Below the pieces are notes generated by a model. That model ran no database searches and was not told the origin of the DNA. It saw only the letters and a list, made by a program, of their open reading frames with translations. A stretch of 64,000 nucleotides of DNA, taken from contig NZ_JAERRG010000007.1 in assembly GCF_016741935.1 (NCBI RefSeq), forward strand, positions 1 to 64,000, written 5' to 3'. Positions 1 through 7,311 of this stretch are shown piece by piece. The stretch's first letter is position 1. The number at the start of each line of letters is the position of its first letter. Source of the stretch: Streptomyces endocoffeicus (GTDB taxonomy: Bacteria > Actinomycetota > Actinomycetes > Streptomycetales > Streptomycetaceae). The translations under genes and the position numbers were made by a program.

Positions 1-1
1 C

Positions 2-682
2 CCGCCCGCCGGGCCGGGGGTGCGGCTGGACGCGGGCGTGGAGTCCGGCAGCGTCATCGGCCCCGCCTGGGACTCGCTGCTGGCCAAGCTGATCATCACC
101 GGCGCCACCCGCACCCAGGCCCTGGAGCGCGCGGCCCGCGCCCTGGCCGAGTTCCAGGTCGAGGGCATGGCCACCGCGATCCCCTTCCACCAGGCGGTCG
201 TGACGGACCCGGCCTTCACCAGCGAACCGTTCACCATCCACACCCGCTGGATCGAAACCGAGTTCAACAACACCATCACCCCCTTCACCCCAGCCGGAGC
301 GGACGAGGCGGAAGAGCCCACCGGCCGCGAGACGGTCGTCGTCGAGGTCGGCGGCAAGCGGCTTGAGGTCTCGCTGCCCGCCTCCCTGGGCGTGGCCACC
401 GCCCCCGTGGGCGGCTCGAAGAAGCCGAAGCGCAAGGCGGTCAAGAAGTCCGGCTCCGCCGCCTCCGGCGACGCCCTGGCCTCCCCGATGCAGGGCACCA
501 TCGTCAAGGTCGCCGTCAACGAGGGCGACACGGTGGCCGAGGGCGATCTCATCGTGGTCCTGGAGGCCATGAAGATGGAGCAGCCCCTCAACGCCCACCG
601 CGCGGGCACGGTCAAGGGCCTGGCCGCCGAGGTCGGCGCGTCCCTCACCTCGGGCGCGGTCATCTGCGAGATCAAGGACTGA
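2..682 (+). CDS. accA2: Acetyl/propionyl-CoA carboxylase alpha chain, 3' part
   Basis: This is the C-terminal end of a biotin-dependent acyl-CoA carboxylase alpha subunit; the gene starts before the window and the frame is open from base 2. The first part is the end of the biotin carboxylase domain (motif WDSLLAKLI). A Lys/Ala-rich linker follows (KKPKRKAVKK), then a biotinyl carrier domain with the biotinylation motif EAMKMEQ, whose acceptor lysine codon is at 572-574. In this family the subunit carboxylates biotin with ATP and bicarbonate for a partner carboxyltransferase that makes malonyl- or methylmalonyl-CoA. S. coelicolor AccA2 sits next to the same neighbours. The stop codon lies in the first unit of a 19-bp tandem array. 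Confidence 0.9.
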   Translation, partial: PPAGPGVRLDAGVESGSVIGPAWDSLLAKLIITGATRTQALERAARALAEFQVEGMATAIPFHQAVVTDPAFTSEPFTIHTRWIETEFNNTITPFTPAGADEAEEPTGRETVVVEVGGKRLEVSLPASLGVATAPVGGSKKPKRKAVKKSGSAASGDALASPMQGTIVKVAVNEGDTVAEGDLIVVLEAMKMEQPLNAHRAGTVKGLAAEVGASLTSGAVICEIKD

Positions 683-743
683 CGCGGAGATCGAGGACTG
701 ACGGGAAGATCGAGAACTGACGGGGAGGTCGAGGGCTGACCGC
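668..743. repeat. 19-bp tandem array, four units, spanning the accA2 stop codon
   Basis: Four units of GAGATCGAGGACTGACGGG, with a few changes, begin at 668, 687, 706 and 725. The first unit is the last codons and stop (TGA at 680-682) of the carboxylase gene. Because 19 is not a multiple of three, the repeated TGAs at 680, 699, 718 and 737 fall in all three frames. Confidence 0.9.
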
Positions 744-760
744 CCCACCACATGCCCCAT

Positions 761-803
761 GACGGCGGGCCCCGACCGGAATGTCCGGCCGGGGCCCGCC
801 GTC
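761..803. terminator. Bidirectional terminator hairpin
   Basis: GACGGCGGGCCCCG at 761-774 pairs with CGGGGCCCGCCGTC at 790-803. It lies between the convergent carboxylase (+) and esterase (-) genes. There is no U tract, as is common for Streptomyces terminators. Confidence 0.7.
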
Positions 804-819
804 GTCGCGTACGGCCCGC

Positions 820-1998
820 TCAGCGGCCGTGCACCACGTCCTGCGGGAAGGTCAGCTGACCGTTCATCCACCGCAGGGCCGTGGGAAGTTCCCGGCGCCA
901 GGTGCGGAAGTTGTGGCTGCCCCGGTCCAGGATGATCGACTGCGCGCTCATCGGCGGCCGGACCGCGGCCAGGAACTCGCGGGTGGCGCCGTAGTCGGAC
1001 TCGCCCCGGCGGCTGGAGGCCACCAGCACCGACACCTGCGGCTGGGGCAGATGACGCAGCCGCCACAGCACATCGTGCTCCCGCTTCCTGCGCTCGCCCG
1101 CCGGGCCCCGGCCGAAGAGGTCGCCGGTGGTGGGGTCGTTGACCACGCGGTAGTCGGGCGACAGGGCGGCGGCCGCGCTGTAGACGCTGGGATGACGCAG
1201 GGTCAGCTGAAGGGCGCAGGTGCCACCAGACGAATAGCCCAGCACACCCCAGGCACTCGGATCATGGCCGATCCGGTAGTGCGCCCGCAGCGCCTCCGGC
1301 AGGTCCCGGGCGAAGTAGGTCTCGGCCTGGGGGCCGCCGGGGACGTCCACGCACTCGGTGTCGCGGGGCGGGGCGATGGTGGGCCGCACCATCACGATGA
1401 CGGCCGGCTGCAGCGCCCCGGTGCGGATCAGCCCGCCCGCGGTCTGGGGCAGCCGCAGATGCTGGGCCAGCAGGAAGGATCCGCCGGGGTAGCCGCTGAT
1501 CGCCACGATCACGGGGAAGCGCTGCCGGGCGTACTGGCGCTGGAAGTACTGCGGCGGCAGATAGACATACGCCGGGGTGGCCACCTGGCTGCGGCGGCCC
1601 AGGACCCGCACCGACTCGACCTTGCCCGCCTTGGCGGGCGGCCCGCTCGGCAGTCCGTGCACCGTGTTCAGCCCCTGCGGCGGGGCGGGCCGCACCAGAC
1701 CGCCCGACTCCCCGACCGGCCCCGCGGCGCCGCCCTGCACATGGGACAGGGCCGCCGGTGCCGCATCGTCCTCGCCCAGCAGTTCGCCCCAGGACCCGTA
1801 GAACTGGAAGGTGCTGTTCACCGCGAGGGCCAGGGCGGCCACGATCGCGCACTGGGTCACGACGAGGGCGGCCAGCCGGCCCGCCCACGCCCGTACGCCC
1901 CGGCCCGCGAAGCGCGGCCACAGCCAGAGCGTCAGCCCCACGCACGCCATGGCGAGGGCGATCATCACATACTCGAGTGATCGACTGGTCAGTCCCAT
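820..1998 (-). CDS. Membrane-anchored alpha/beta-hydrolase esterase (putative esterase family)
   Basis: The product is 392 residues from an ATG at 1998, which has GGAG/GGAAG upstream; a start seven codons earlier is possible. Two hydrophobic N-terminal helices (YVMIALAMACVGLTL and a second near residue 45) suggest membrane anchoring with the catalytic domain outside. The nucleophile elbow GYSSGG and a late DRGSHNF histidine fit the PF00756-type esterase D/mycolyltransferase fold. The substrate is unknown. The gene is transcribed alone, convergent with the carboxylase gene and divergent from the TetR gene. Confidence 0.75.
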   Translation of the reverse strand: MGLTSRSLEYVMIALAMACVGLTLWLWPRFAGRGVRAWAGRLAALVVTQCAIVAALALAVNSTFQFYGSWGELLGEDDAAPAALSHVQGGAAGPVGESGGLVRPAPPQGLNTVHGLPSGPPAKAGKVESVRVLGRRSQVATPAYVYLPPQYFQRQYARQRFPVIVAISGYPGGSFLLAQHLRLPQTAGGLIRTGALQPAVIVMVRPTIAPPRDTECVDVPGGPQAETYFARDLPEALRAHYRIGHDPSAWGVLGYSSGGTCALQLTLRHPSVYSAAAALSPDYRVVNDPTTGDLFGRGPAGERRKREHDVLWRLRHLPQPQVSVLVASSRRGESDYGATREFLAAVRPPMSAQSIILDRGSHNFRTWRRELPTALRWMNGQLTFPQDVVHGR

Positions 1999-2145
1999 TG
2001 TTCTTCCACTCCGGCGCACCGCAACGCACGGTGCCGTCGCCCTGTTTGATGCCGCCTCCGTCGCCCGCGTTGCCTGGCCAGGGCGTGCCTCCGGTCACGA
2101 AATGGCATGCTTGACTCACGGGCAGGCACGGCAGGGAGGACCGCG

Positions 2146-2739
2146 ATGGCGATCGAGACAGCCACGGCGCAGACGCCACCGCGCCCCATGCGCGCCGACG
2201 CGCGCCGCAACTACGAGCGGCTGCTGGCCGAGGCGCGCATGGCCTTCACCCAGCACGGTACCGACGCTTCGCTGGAGGACATCGCACGCCGCGCGGGCGT
2301 CGGCATCGGCACGCTCTATCGCCACTTCCCGAACCGCACCGCGCTGATGGGCGCGGTCTTCCAGGGCGAGATGTGCGCCCTGCTGGAGCGGTCGCGGGAG
2401 CTGGCCCAGGCGCCGCGGCCATGTCAGGCGCTGATCGACTGGCTGCGCGCCATCGTGGACCACGCGAGCACCTACCGCGGGCTCTCCCAGGCCCTGATGG
2501 CGTGCTCGAGCGACGAGACCTCGGAGCTGTCCCGCGGCTGCGGTCTGCCGCTGCGCGAGGCGGGCAGCGAACTGCTCGCCCGCGCCCAGCAGAGCGGTGC
2601 CGTACGGTCCGATGTGGTCATCGCCGATCTGATGCAGCTCACGAACGCGATCGCACTGGCCGTGGAGCAGTCGCCGGACGACCCGGAGTTGGCCGACCGG
2701 CTGCTGGCGCTGGCCTTCACGGGCCTCAAGGCCCGCTGA
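2146..2739 (+). CDS. TetR/AcrR family transcriptional regulator
   Basis: The product is 197 residues from ATG 2146, preceded by GGGAGG; an in-frame ATG at 2107 lacks a ribosome site. The N-terminal helix-turn-helix reads SLEDIARRAGVGIGTLYRHF, the classic TetR recognition region. The C-terminal ligand domain resembles those of SbtR-like regulators (inference). It is divergent from the membrane esterase, a likely target. Its stop codon lies in the first unit of a 24-bp tandem array. Confidence 0.88.
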   Translation: MAIETATAQTPPRPMRADARRNYERLLAEARMAFTQHGTDASLEDIARRAGVGIGTLYRHFPNRTALMGAVFQGEMCALLERSRELAQAPRPCQALIDWLRAIVDHASTYRGLSQALMACSSDETSELSRGCGLPLREAGSELLARAQQSGAVRSDVVIADLMQLTNAIALAVEQSPDDPELADRLLALAFTGLKAR

Positions 2740-2899
2740 CACCGGGGTCGCAACGCCCGCTGACACCGGGCGCTCAAGGCCCGCTGACACCGGGGGCTCG
2801 AGGTCCGCCGACCCCCGGTTCCCACGGCCCGCTGACACCGGGGTCGCAAGGCCAGCCGACCGCAAGATCCCACGGCCCGCTGACACCCGCGACGGCCAG
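2732..2899. repeat. 24-bp tandem array, seven units, spanning the TetR stop codon
   Basis: Units begin at 2732, 2756, 2780, 2804, 2828, 2852 and 2876, with consensus close to CCCGCTGACACCGGGGTCGC plus four variable bases. The first unit carries the last TetR codons and TGA. The array fills the whole gap to the DeoR stop at 2903. Units 4 and 6 are the most diverged. Confidence 0.92.
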
Positions 2900-2902
2900 T
2901 CG

Positions 2903-3922
2903 CTAGCGGCGGCGCGGCGCCAGGTCCGCCACCCGCCCCGGCTGCTGCTCCGCCAGCGGCACCGCGGTGCGCAGCTGGGCGGAGCCGGGCCCGCCCGGGG
3001 GGTGGGGGTGGTTGCGGCGCGGCCCCGGCAGCGGCAGGCCCTCCTCTCCGCCGCCACGGCCCTGCGACGGACCCAGCCGCCCCGACTGCCGTCCCGCCGA
3101 ACCGCCGCCCTCGCCGCCCCCGGCCGGGCCGGACCCCGCGCCCGGCCCGGCCACGGCGATCTGAACCCCCTGGTCCGCGAGGGCCTGGAGCTCGGTCAGG
3201 GCACGGTCGTCATGGGCGGGCGGCTCATCGGTCACCAGCCGGGTGATCACATCGGTGGGCACCGTCTGGAACATGGTGTCGGAGCCCAGCTTCGTATGGT
3301 CGGCGAGCACGACCACCTCCGCCGCCGCCTGGACCAGCGCCCGGTCGACGCTGGCCGAGAGCATGTTGGAGGTGGACAGACCGCGCTCGGCGGTCAGCCC
3401 GCTGCCGGACAGGAAGGCGCGCGAGACCCGCAGCCCCTGGAGGGACTGCTCGGCGCCGCTGCCGACCAGGGCGTAGTTGGAGCCGCGCAGGGTGCCGCCG
3501 GTCATCACGACCTCGACCCGGTTGGCATGCGCCAACGCCTGCGCGACCAGCAGGGAATTGGTGACCACGGTCAGCCCGGGAACCCGCGCGAGCCGGCGGG
3601 CCAGCTCCTGCGTGGTGGTCCCGGCGCCGACGACGACGGCCTCGCCCTCCTCGACGAAACCGGCCGCGAGATCGGCGATGGCCGTCTTCTCCGCGGTCGC
3701 TAGATGGGATTTCTGCGGGAAGCCGGACTCCCTGGTGAATCCGCCCGGCAGCACCGCACCGCCGTGCCGGCGGTCGAGCAGTCCTTCTGCCTCCAGCGCC
3801 CGCACATCACGCCGGACGGTCACTTCGGAGGTCTGGACGACGCGGGCGAGCTCCCGGAGCGACACCGCTCCGTTCGCACGCACCATTTCAAGGATCAATT
3901 GGCGACGTTCTGCAGCGAACAC
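2903..3922 (-). CDS. DeoR/GlpR family transcriptional regulator with C-terminal extension
   Basis: The product is 339 residues. It has an N-terminal winged helix (RQLILEMVRANGAVSLRELA, then TSEVTVRRDVRALEAEGLL) and a sugar-phosphate-sensing domain with the DeoR-type VGAGTTTQEL and VLADHTKLG motifs. The family normally ends near residue 255-260. Here about 80 further residues are Gly/Pro/Arg-rich (GGGEGGGSAGRQSGR) and probably disordered. Family members repress sugar or nucleoside catabolism genes. It lies close to lpdA and the nucleoside genes, so it is one candidate regulator for the CTACGCGCGTAG regulon, though that site is not a typical DeoR operator. Confidence 0.85.
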   Translation of the reverse strand: MFAAERRQLILEMVRANGAVSLRELARVVQTSEVTVRRDVRALEAEGLLDRRHGGAVLPGGFTRESGFPQKSHLATAEKTAIADLAAGFVEEGEAVVVGAGTTTQELARRLARVPGLTVVTNSLLVAQALAHANRVEVVMTGGTLRGSNYALVGSGAEQSLQGLRVSRAFLSGSGLTAERGLSTSNMLSASVDRALVQAAAEVVVLADHTKLGSDTMFQTVPTDVITRLVTDEPPAHDDRALTELQALADQGVQIAVAGPGAGSGPAGGGEGGGSAGRQSGRLGPSQGRGGGEEGLPLPGPRRNHPHPPGGPGSAQLRTAVPLAEQQPGRVADLAPRRR

Positions 3923-4023
3923 GAAACTGACAGTAACGCCAACGACCGTCTGTTTTCAGCAGCTTGCACCAATTAGCAGAAGTTGTACATCTGTGAGGGC
4001 ACGAAGTGCTATAAGGACCGGGT

Positions 4024-5472
4024 CTATGACTCTTCCTGAGTCTTCCGGGTGTGCAACTGCCGGGCCACCTCGGCGATCGAACCGGACAGCGACGGGTAGA
4101 CCGTGAAGGCGTTGGCGATCTGCTCCACCGTCAGATTATTGTCCACGGCCAGCGAAATGGGGTGGATCAGCTCGCTCGCCCGCGGCGCGACCACCACACC
4201 GCCGACCACGATGCCGGTGCCCGGACGGCAGAAGATCTTCACGAAGCCGTCCCGGATGCCCTGCATCTTCGCCCGCGGATTGCGCAGCAGCGGCAGCTTC
4301 ACCACCCGGGCGTCGATCTTCCCGCCGTCCACGTCCGCCTGCGAGTAGCCGACCGTGGCGATCTCGGGGTCGGTGAAGACGTTCGCCGAGACCGTCTTCA
4401 GGTTCAGCGGCGCCACCGCGTCCCCGAGGAAGTGGTACATCGCGATCCGGCCCTGCATCGCCGCCACCGACGCCAGCGCCAGCACACCGGTGCAGTCACC
4501 GGCCGCGTAGATCCCCGGCGCGCTGGTCCGGGACACCTTGTCGGTCAGGATGTGCCCCGACTCCGCCAGCTTGATCCCGGCCTCCTCCAGGCCGATGTCC
4601 GCCGTGTTCGGGATCGAGCCGACCGCCATCAGACAGTGGGTTCCGGAGATGACCCGCCCGTCCGAGAGCGTGACCTCCACCCGGTCCCCCACCCGCTTGG
4701 CGGCCTGCGCCCGGGACCGGGACATCACGTTCATCCCCCGGCGCCGGAAGACGTCCTCCAGCACCGCCGCCGCGTCCGGGTCCTCGCCCGGCAGCACCCG
4801 GTCCCGGCTGGAGACCAGCGTGACCTTCGACCCCAGCGCCTGGTAGGCACCCGCGAACTCCGCGCCCGTGACACCGGAACCGACCACGATCAGCTCCTGG
4901 GGGAGCTCGTCCAGGTCGTACACCTGCGTCCAGTTCAGGATCCGCTCGCCGTCCGGCTTCGCGTCCGGGATCTCCCTCGGGTGGGCGCCCGTCGCCAGCA
5001 GCACCGCGTCCGCCACCAGCGTCTGCTCACTGCCGTCCGCGGCCCGTACGATCACCCGCCGCGAGCCGTCCAGCGACTGCTGCGGCTCCACCCGCGCGCG
5101 GCCGCGCAGGACCCGGCCGCCGGCCCGGGTGACCGAGGCCGTGATGTCGTGCGACTGGGCGAGCGCGAGCCGCTTCACCCGGCGGTTGACCTTGCCCAGA
5201 TCCACGCCGACCACCCGGGCCGCCTGCTCCAGCGGCGGGGTGTCGTCGGCGACGATGATCCCCAGCTCCTCGTAGGAGGAGTCGAAGGTCGTCATCACCT
5301 CTGCGGTGGCGATCAACGTCTTCGACGGCACACAGTCGGTGAGCACCGACGCCCCGCCCAGACCGTCGCAATCGACGACGGTCACCTCCGCGCCGAGCTG
5401 CGCGGCGACCAGCGCCGCCTCATAGCCGCCGGGTCCGCCACCAATGATCACGATCCGAGTCACATGCTCCAT
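4024..5472 (-). CDS. lpdA: LpdA-type NAD(P)H:quinone oxidoreductase (flavoprotein disulfide reductase family)
   Basis: The 482-residue protein has an FAD-binding IIGGGPGGYEAAL motif, a second GSGVTGAEFAG nucleotide motif and the late FAD motif AAGDCTG. At the redox site it reads GGASVLTDCVPSK. Only one cysteine of the usual CxxxxC pair remains, and the C-terminal His-Glu pair is replaced (TVYPSLSGS). Mycobacterium tuberculosis LpdA (Rv3303c), which is a quinone reductase and not a lipoamide dehydrogenase, has the same loss. In that genome it also lies near amiA, deoD and pmmB. The start at 5472 is an ATG with a weak ribosome site; GTG 5463 is an alternative. Confidence 0.88.
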   Translation of the reverse strand: MEHVTRIVIIGGGPGGYEAALVAAQLGAEVTVVDCDGLGGASVLTDCVPSKTLIATAEVMTTFDSSYEELGIIVADDTPPLEQAARVVGVDLGKVNRRVKRLALAQSHDITASVTRAGGRVLRGRARVEPQQSLDGSRRVIVRAADGSEQTLVADAVLLATGAHPREIPDAKPDGERILNWTQVYDLDELPQELIVVGSGVTGAEFAGAYQALGSKVTLVSSRDRVLPGEDPDAAAVLEDVFRRRGMNVMSRSRAQAAKRVGDRVEVTLSDGRVISGTHCLMAVGSIPNTADIGLEEAGIKLAESGHILTDKVSRTSAPGIYAAGDCTGVLALASVAAMQGRIAMYHFLGDAVAPLNLKTVSANVFTDPEIATVGYSQADVDGGKIDARVVKLPLLRNPRAKMQGIRDGFVKIFCRPGTGIVVGGVVVAPRASELIHPISLAVDNNLTVEQIANAFTVYPSLSGSIAEVARQLHTRKTQEES

Positions 5473-5608
5473 TGTCCCGCACCGGTTCGAATGCCTTCAG
5501 CCCGGGGGGTTTCGCGGGGGCGACCACCGTACGAAACCTCTCCCCGAACCTCCCGCCAAACCTCCCACCCCGAGGGCCGTTCCACCCCACTCCCGTACCC
5601 TCAGACCC

Positions 5609-6046
5609 ATGTCGCTCTACGCCGCGTACGCCGGCAACCTCGACGCGCGGCTGATGTCCCGCCGCGCACCACACTCCCCGCTGCGCGGAACGGGCTGGCT
5701 GAACGGCTGGCGCCTCACCTTCGGCGGCGAGCAGATGGGCTGGGAAGGCGCCCTCCCCACGATCGTGGAGGCCCCGCGCTCCCAGGTCTTCGTCGCCCTC
5801 TACGACATCGCCCCCATGGACGAGGACTCCATGGACCGCTGGGAGGGCGTCGGCCTCGACATCTACCGCCGGATGCGGATCCGCGTCCACACCCTGGACG
5901 GCGACGAGGCCGCCTGGCTCTACGTCCTCAACGGCTACGAGGGCGGACTGCCCTCGGCTCGCTACCTGGGTGAGATCGCCGACGCGGCGGAGTCGGCGGG
6001 GGCGCCGCACGACTATGTGATGGAGCTGCGCAAGCGTCCCTGCTGA
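5609..6046 (+). CDS. Gamma-glutamylcyclotransferase-like (GGCT/AIG2) protein
   Basis: The 145-residue protein starts MSLYAAYAGNLD, where YAGN corresponds to the YGSN-type substrate loop of the GGCT fold. It continues with the WRLTFGG and LPTIVEA strands; the glutamate in the latter is the likely catalytic acid (inference). Members cleave gamma-glutamyl amines or repair related adducts, but the substrate here is not determined. It is divergent from lpdA across 136 bp. Low-complexity GGTTTCC/CGGTTGGCC repeats follow its stop codon. Confidence 0.75.
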   Translation: MSLYAAYAGNLDARLMSRRAPHSPLRGTGWLNGWRLTFGGEQMGWEGALPTIVEAPRSQVFVALYDIAPMDEDSMDRWEGVGLDIYRRMRIRVHTLDGDEAAWLYVLNGYEGGLPSARYLGEIADAAESAGAPHDYVMELRKRPC

Positions 6047-6112
6047 GTCCGGTGGGTCCGGTTGACCTGGTTTCCTGGTTTCCCGGTTGGCCCGGTTGGC
6101 CCGGACGCAACG
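6047..6112. repeat. Low-complexity short tandem repeats after the GGCT gene
   Basis: Runs such as TGGTTTCC twice and CGGTTGGCC twice, then CGCAACGCAACG, directly follow the stop codon. They are imperfect and no coding sense is seen. Confidence 0.5.
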
Positions 6113-6178
6113 CAACGCATGGGTCCGGCCGTGCGCCCGGCGGCAATGCAACGATCCGAACACCTCGGCGGACTCCGT

Positions 6179-6208
6179 CTACGCGCGTAGGCAGTTACCG
6201 GCTACCCT
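6179..6208 (+). promoter_or_regulatory. CTACGCGCGTAG operator and promoter of the purine nucleoside phosphorylase gene
   Basis: The perfect 12-bp palindrome lies at 6179-6190. A TACCCT -10 hexamer at 6203-6208 follows, only seven bases before the GTG start at 6216, which implies a leaderless message. The palindrome covers the expected -35 position, so a bound protein should block RNA polymerase. Confidence 0.7.
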
Positions 6209-6215
6209 CGTGCGC

Positions 6216-7037
6216 GTGAACGCATCAGTTTCTTGGGACAATCAGGGCGACCCGCACGCCGCCGCCGACGCCGCCGCCACCCGCCTGCGCGAGCTGACCG
6301 GCGCGGATACCCACGACGTCGCGCTGGTGCTGGGCTCCGGCTGGGTCCCCGCCACCGACGCCCTCGGGGCGCCCGAGCACGAGTTCCCCGTCACCGAGCT
6401 GCCCGGCTTCCCGCCACCCGCCGTCGCGGGCCACGCGGGCCGGATCCGGTCGTACCGGATCAACGACAAGCGGGCGCTGGTCTTCCTCGGCCGTACGCAC
6501 TACTACGAGGGGCGTGGTGTCGCCGCCGTCGCACACGGCGTACGCACCGCCGTCGCCGCGGGCTGCAAGACCATCATCCTCACCAACGGCTGCGGCGGCC
6601 TCCGCGAGGGCATGCGCCCCGGCCAGCCGGTACTGATCAGCGACCACATCAACCTCACGGCCACCTCACCGATCGTGGGCGCCAACTTCGTCGACCTCAC
6701 CGACCTGTACTCGCCGCGGCTGCGCGCCCTGTGCCAGCAGGTCGACCCGACCCTGGAGGAGGGCGTCTACGCCCAGTTCCCCGGGCCGCACTACGAGACT
6801 CCGGCGGAGATCAACATGGCCCGCACGATAGGGGCCGACCTGGTGGGCATGTCCACGACCCTGGAGGCCATCGCGGCGCGCGAGGCGGGCGCGGAGGTTC
6901 TCGGGATCTCCCTGGTGACGAACCTCGCGGCCGGTATGACGGGCGAGCCCCTCAACCACGAGGAGGTCCTCCAGGCGGGCCGCGACTCCGCCTCCCGCAT
7001 GGGCAGCCTGCTGTCCCAGGTCCTCGACCGCCTCTGA
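6216..7037 (+). CDS. punA: Purine nucleoside phosphorylase (trimeric PNP/MTAP family)
   Basis: The 273-residue protein is read from a GTG at 6216. Trimeric-PNP motifs are all present: VLGSGWVPATDAL (phosphate loop), GRTHYYEGRG, LTNGCGGL, FPGPHYETPAEI and VGMSTTLEA. It cleaves inosine and guanosine with phosphate to base plus ribose-1-phosphate. The mutase gene that would isomerise the sugar phosphate follows on the same strand, and deoC is next but one. The start was chosen because the -10 box sits seven bases upstream and the alignment begins there; an in-frame ATG at 6087 would run through the promoter. Confidence 0.93.
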   Translation: MNASVSWDNQGDPHAAADAAATRLRELTGADTHDVALVLGSGWVPATDALGAPEHEFPVTELPGFPPPAVAGHAGRIRSYRINDKRALVFLGRTHYYEGRGVAAVAHGVRTAVAAGCKTIILTNGCGGLREGMRPGQPVLISDHINLTATSPIVGANFVDLTDLYSPRLRALCQQVDPTLEEGVYAQFPGPHYETPAEINMARTIGADLVGMSTTLEAIAAREAGAEVLGISLVTNLAAGMTGEPLNHEEVLQAGRDSASRMGSLLSQVLDRL

Positions 7038-7311
7038 CCCCCGGGAGCGGCGTCACGGCGCCCGGCGCGGGTACTCACCCCTTGGCTAACTGAACAGCGA
7101 TGCGCGAGGTACGCGGGGCGGGCGCGGGTCCCGGGGTGCGGGGCCCCGGGCGGACCGGGGTGCGCGGGGCGGGCCGGGGTTGCCCAGGGTGCGCGGCCGG
7201 TTTCGTTGTGGGTACGGGGCGGGGCCCCGGCACCCACCACGGACCCGCCGTGCACCCCAGCGACCACCACCGCGCCCCGCAACCCATACGACCACCCCCC
7301 AGGAGGCCCCC

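Noticed and set aside
781..1980. Long plus-strand open frame opposite the esterase gene
   Set aside because: High-GC shadow of the minus-strand gene; Arg/Gly/His-rich with no motif, while the minus frame has clear esterase motifs.
2732..2899. The 24-bp array as a CRISPR
   Set aside because: Units are contiguous with no spacers and there are no cas genes.
4024..5472. Ordinary dihydrolipoamide dehydrogenase
   Set aside because: One redox cysteine and the C-terminal His-Glu pair are missing, so LpdA-type quinone reductase is the better call.
4051..5973. 640-codon plus-strand open frame over lpdA
   Set aside because: Antisense shadow of the lpdA gene; no domain and strongly biased composition.
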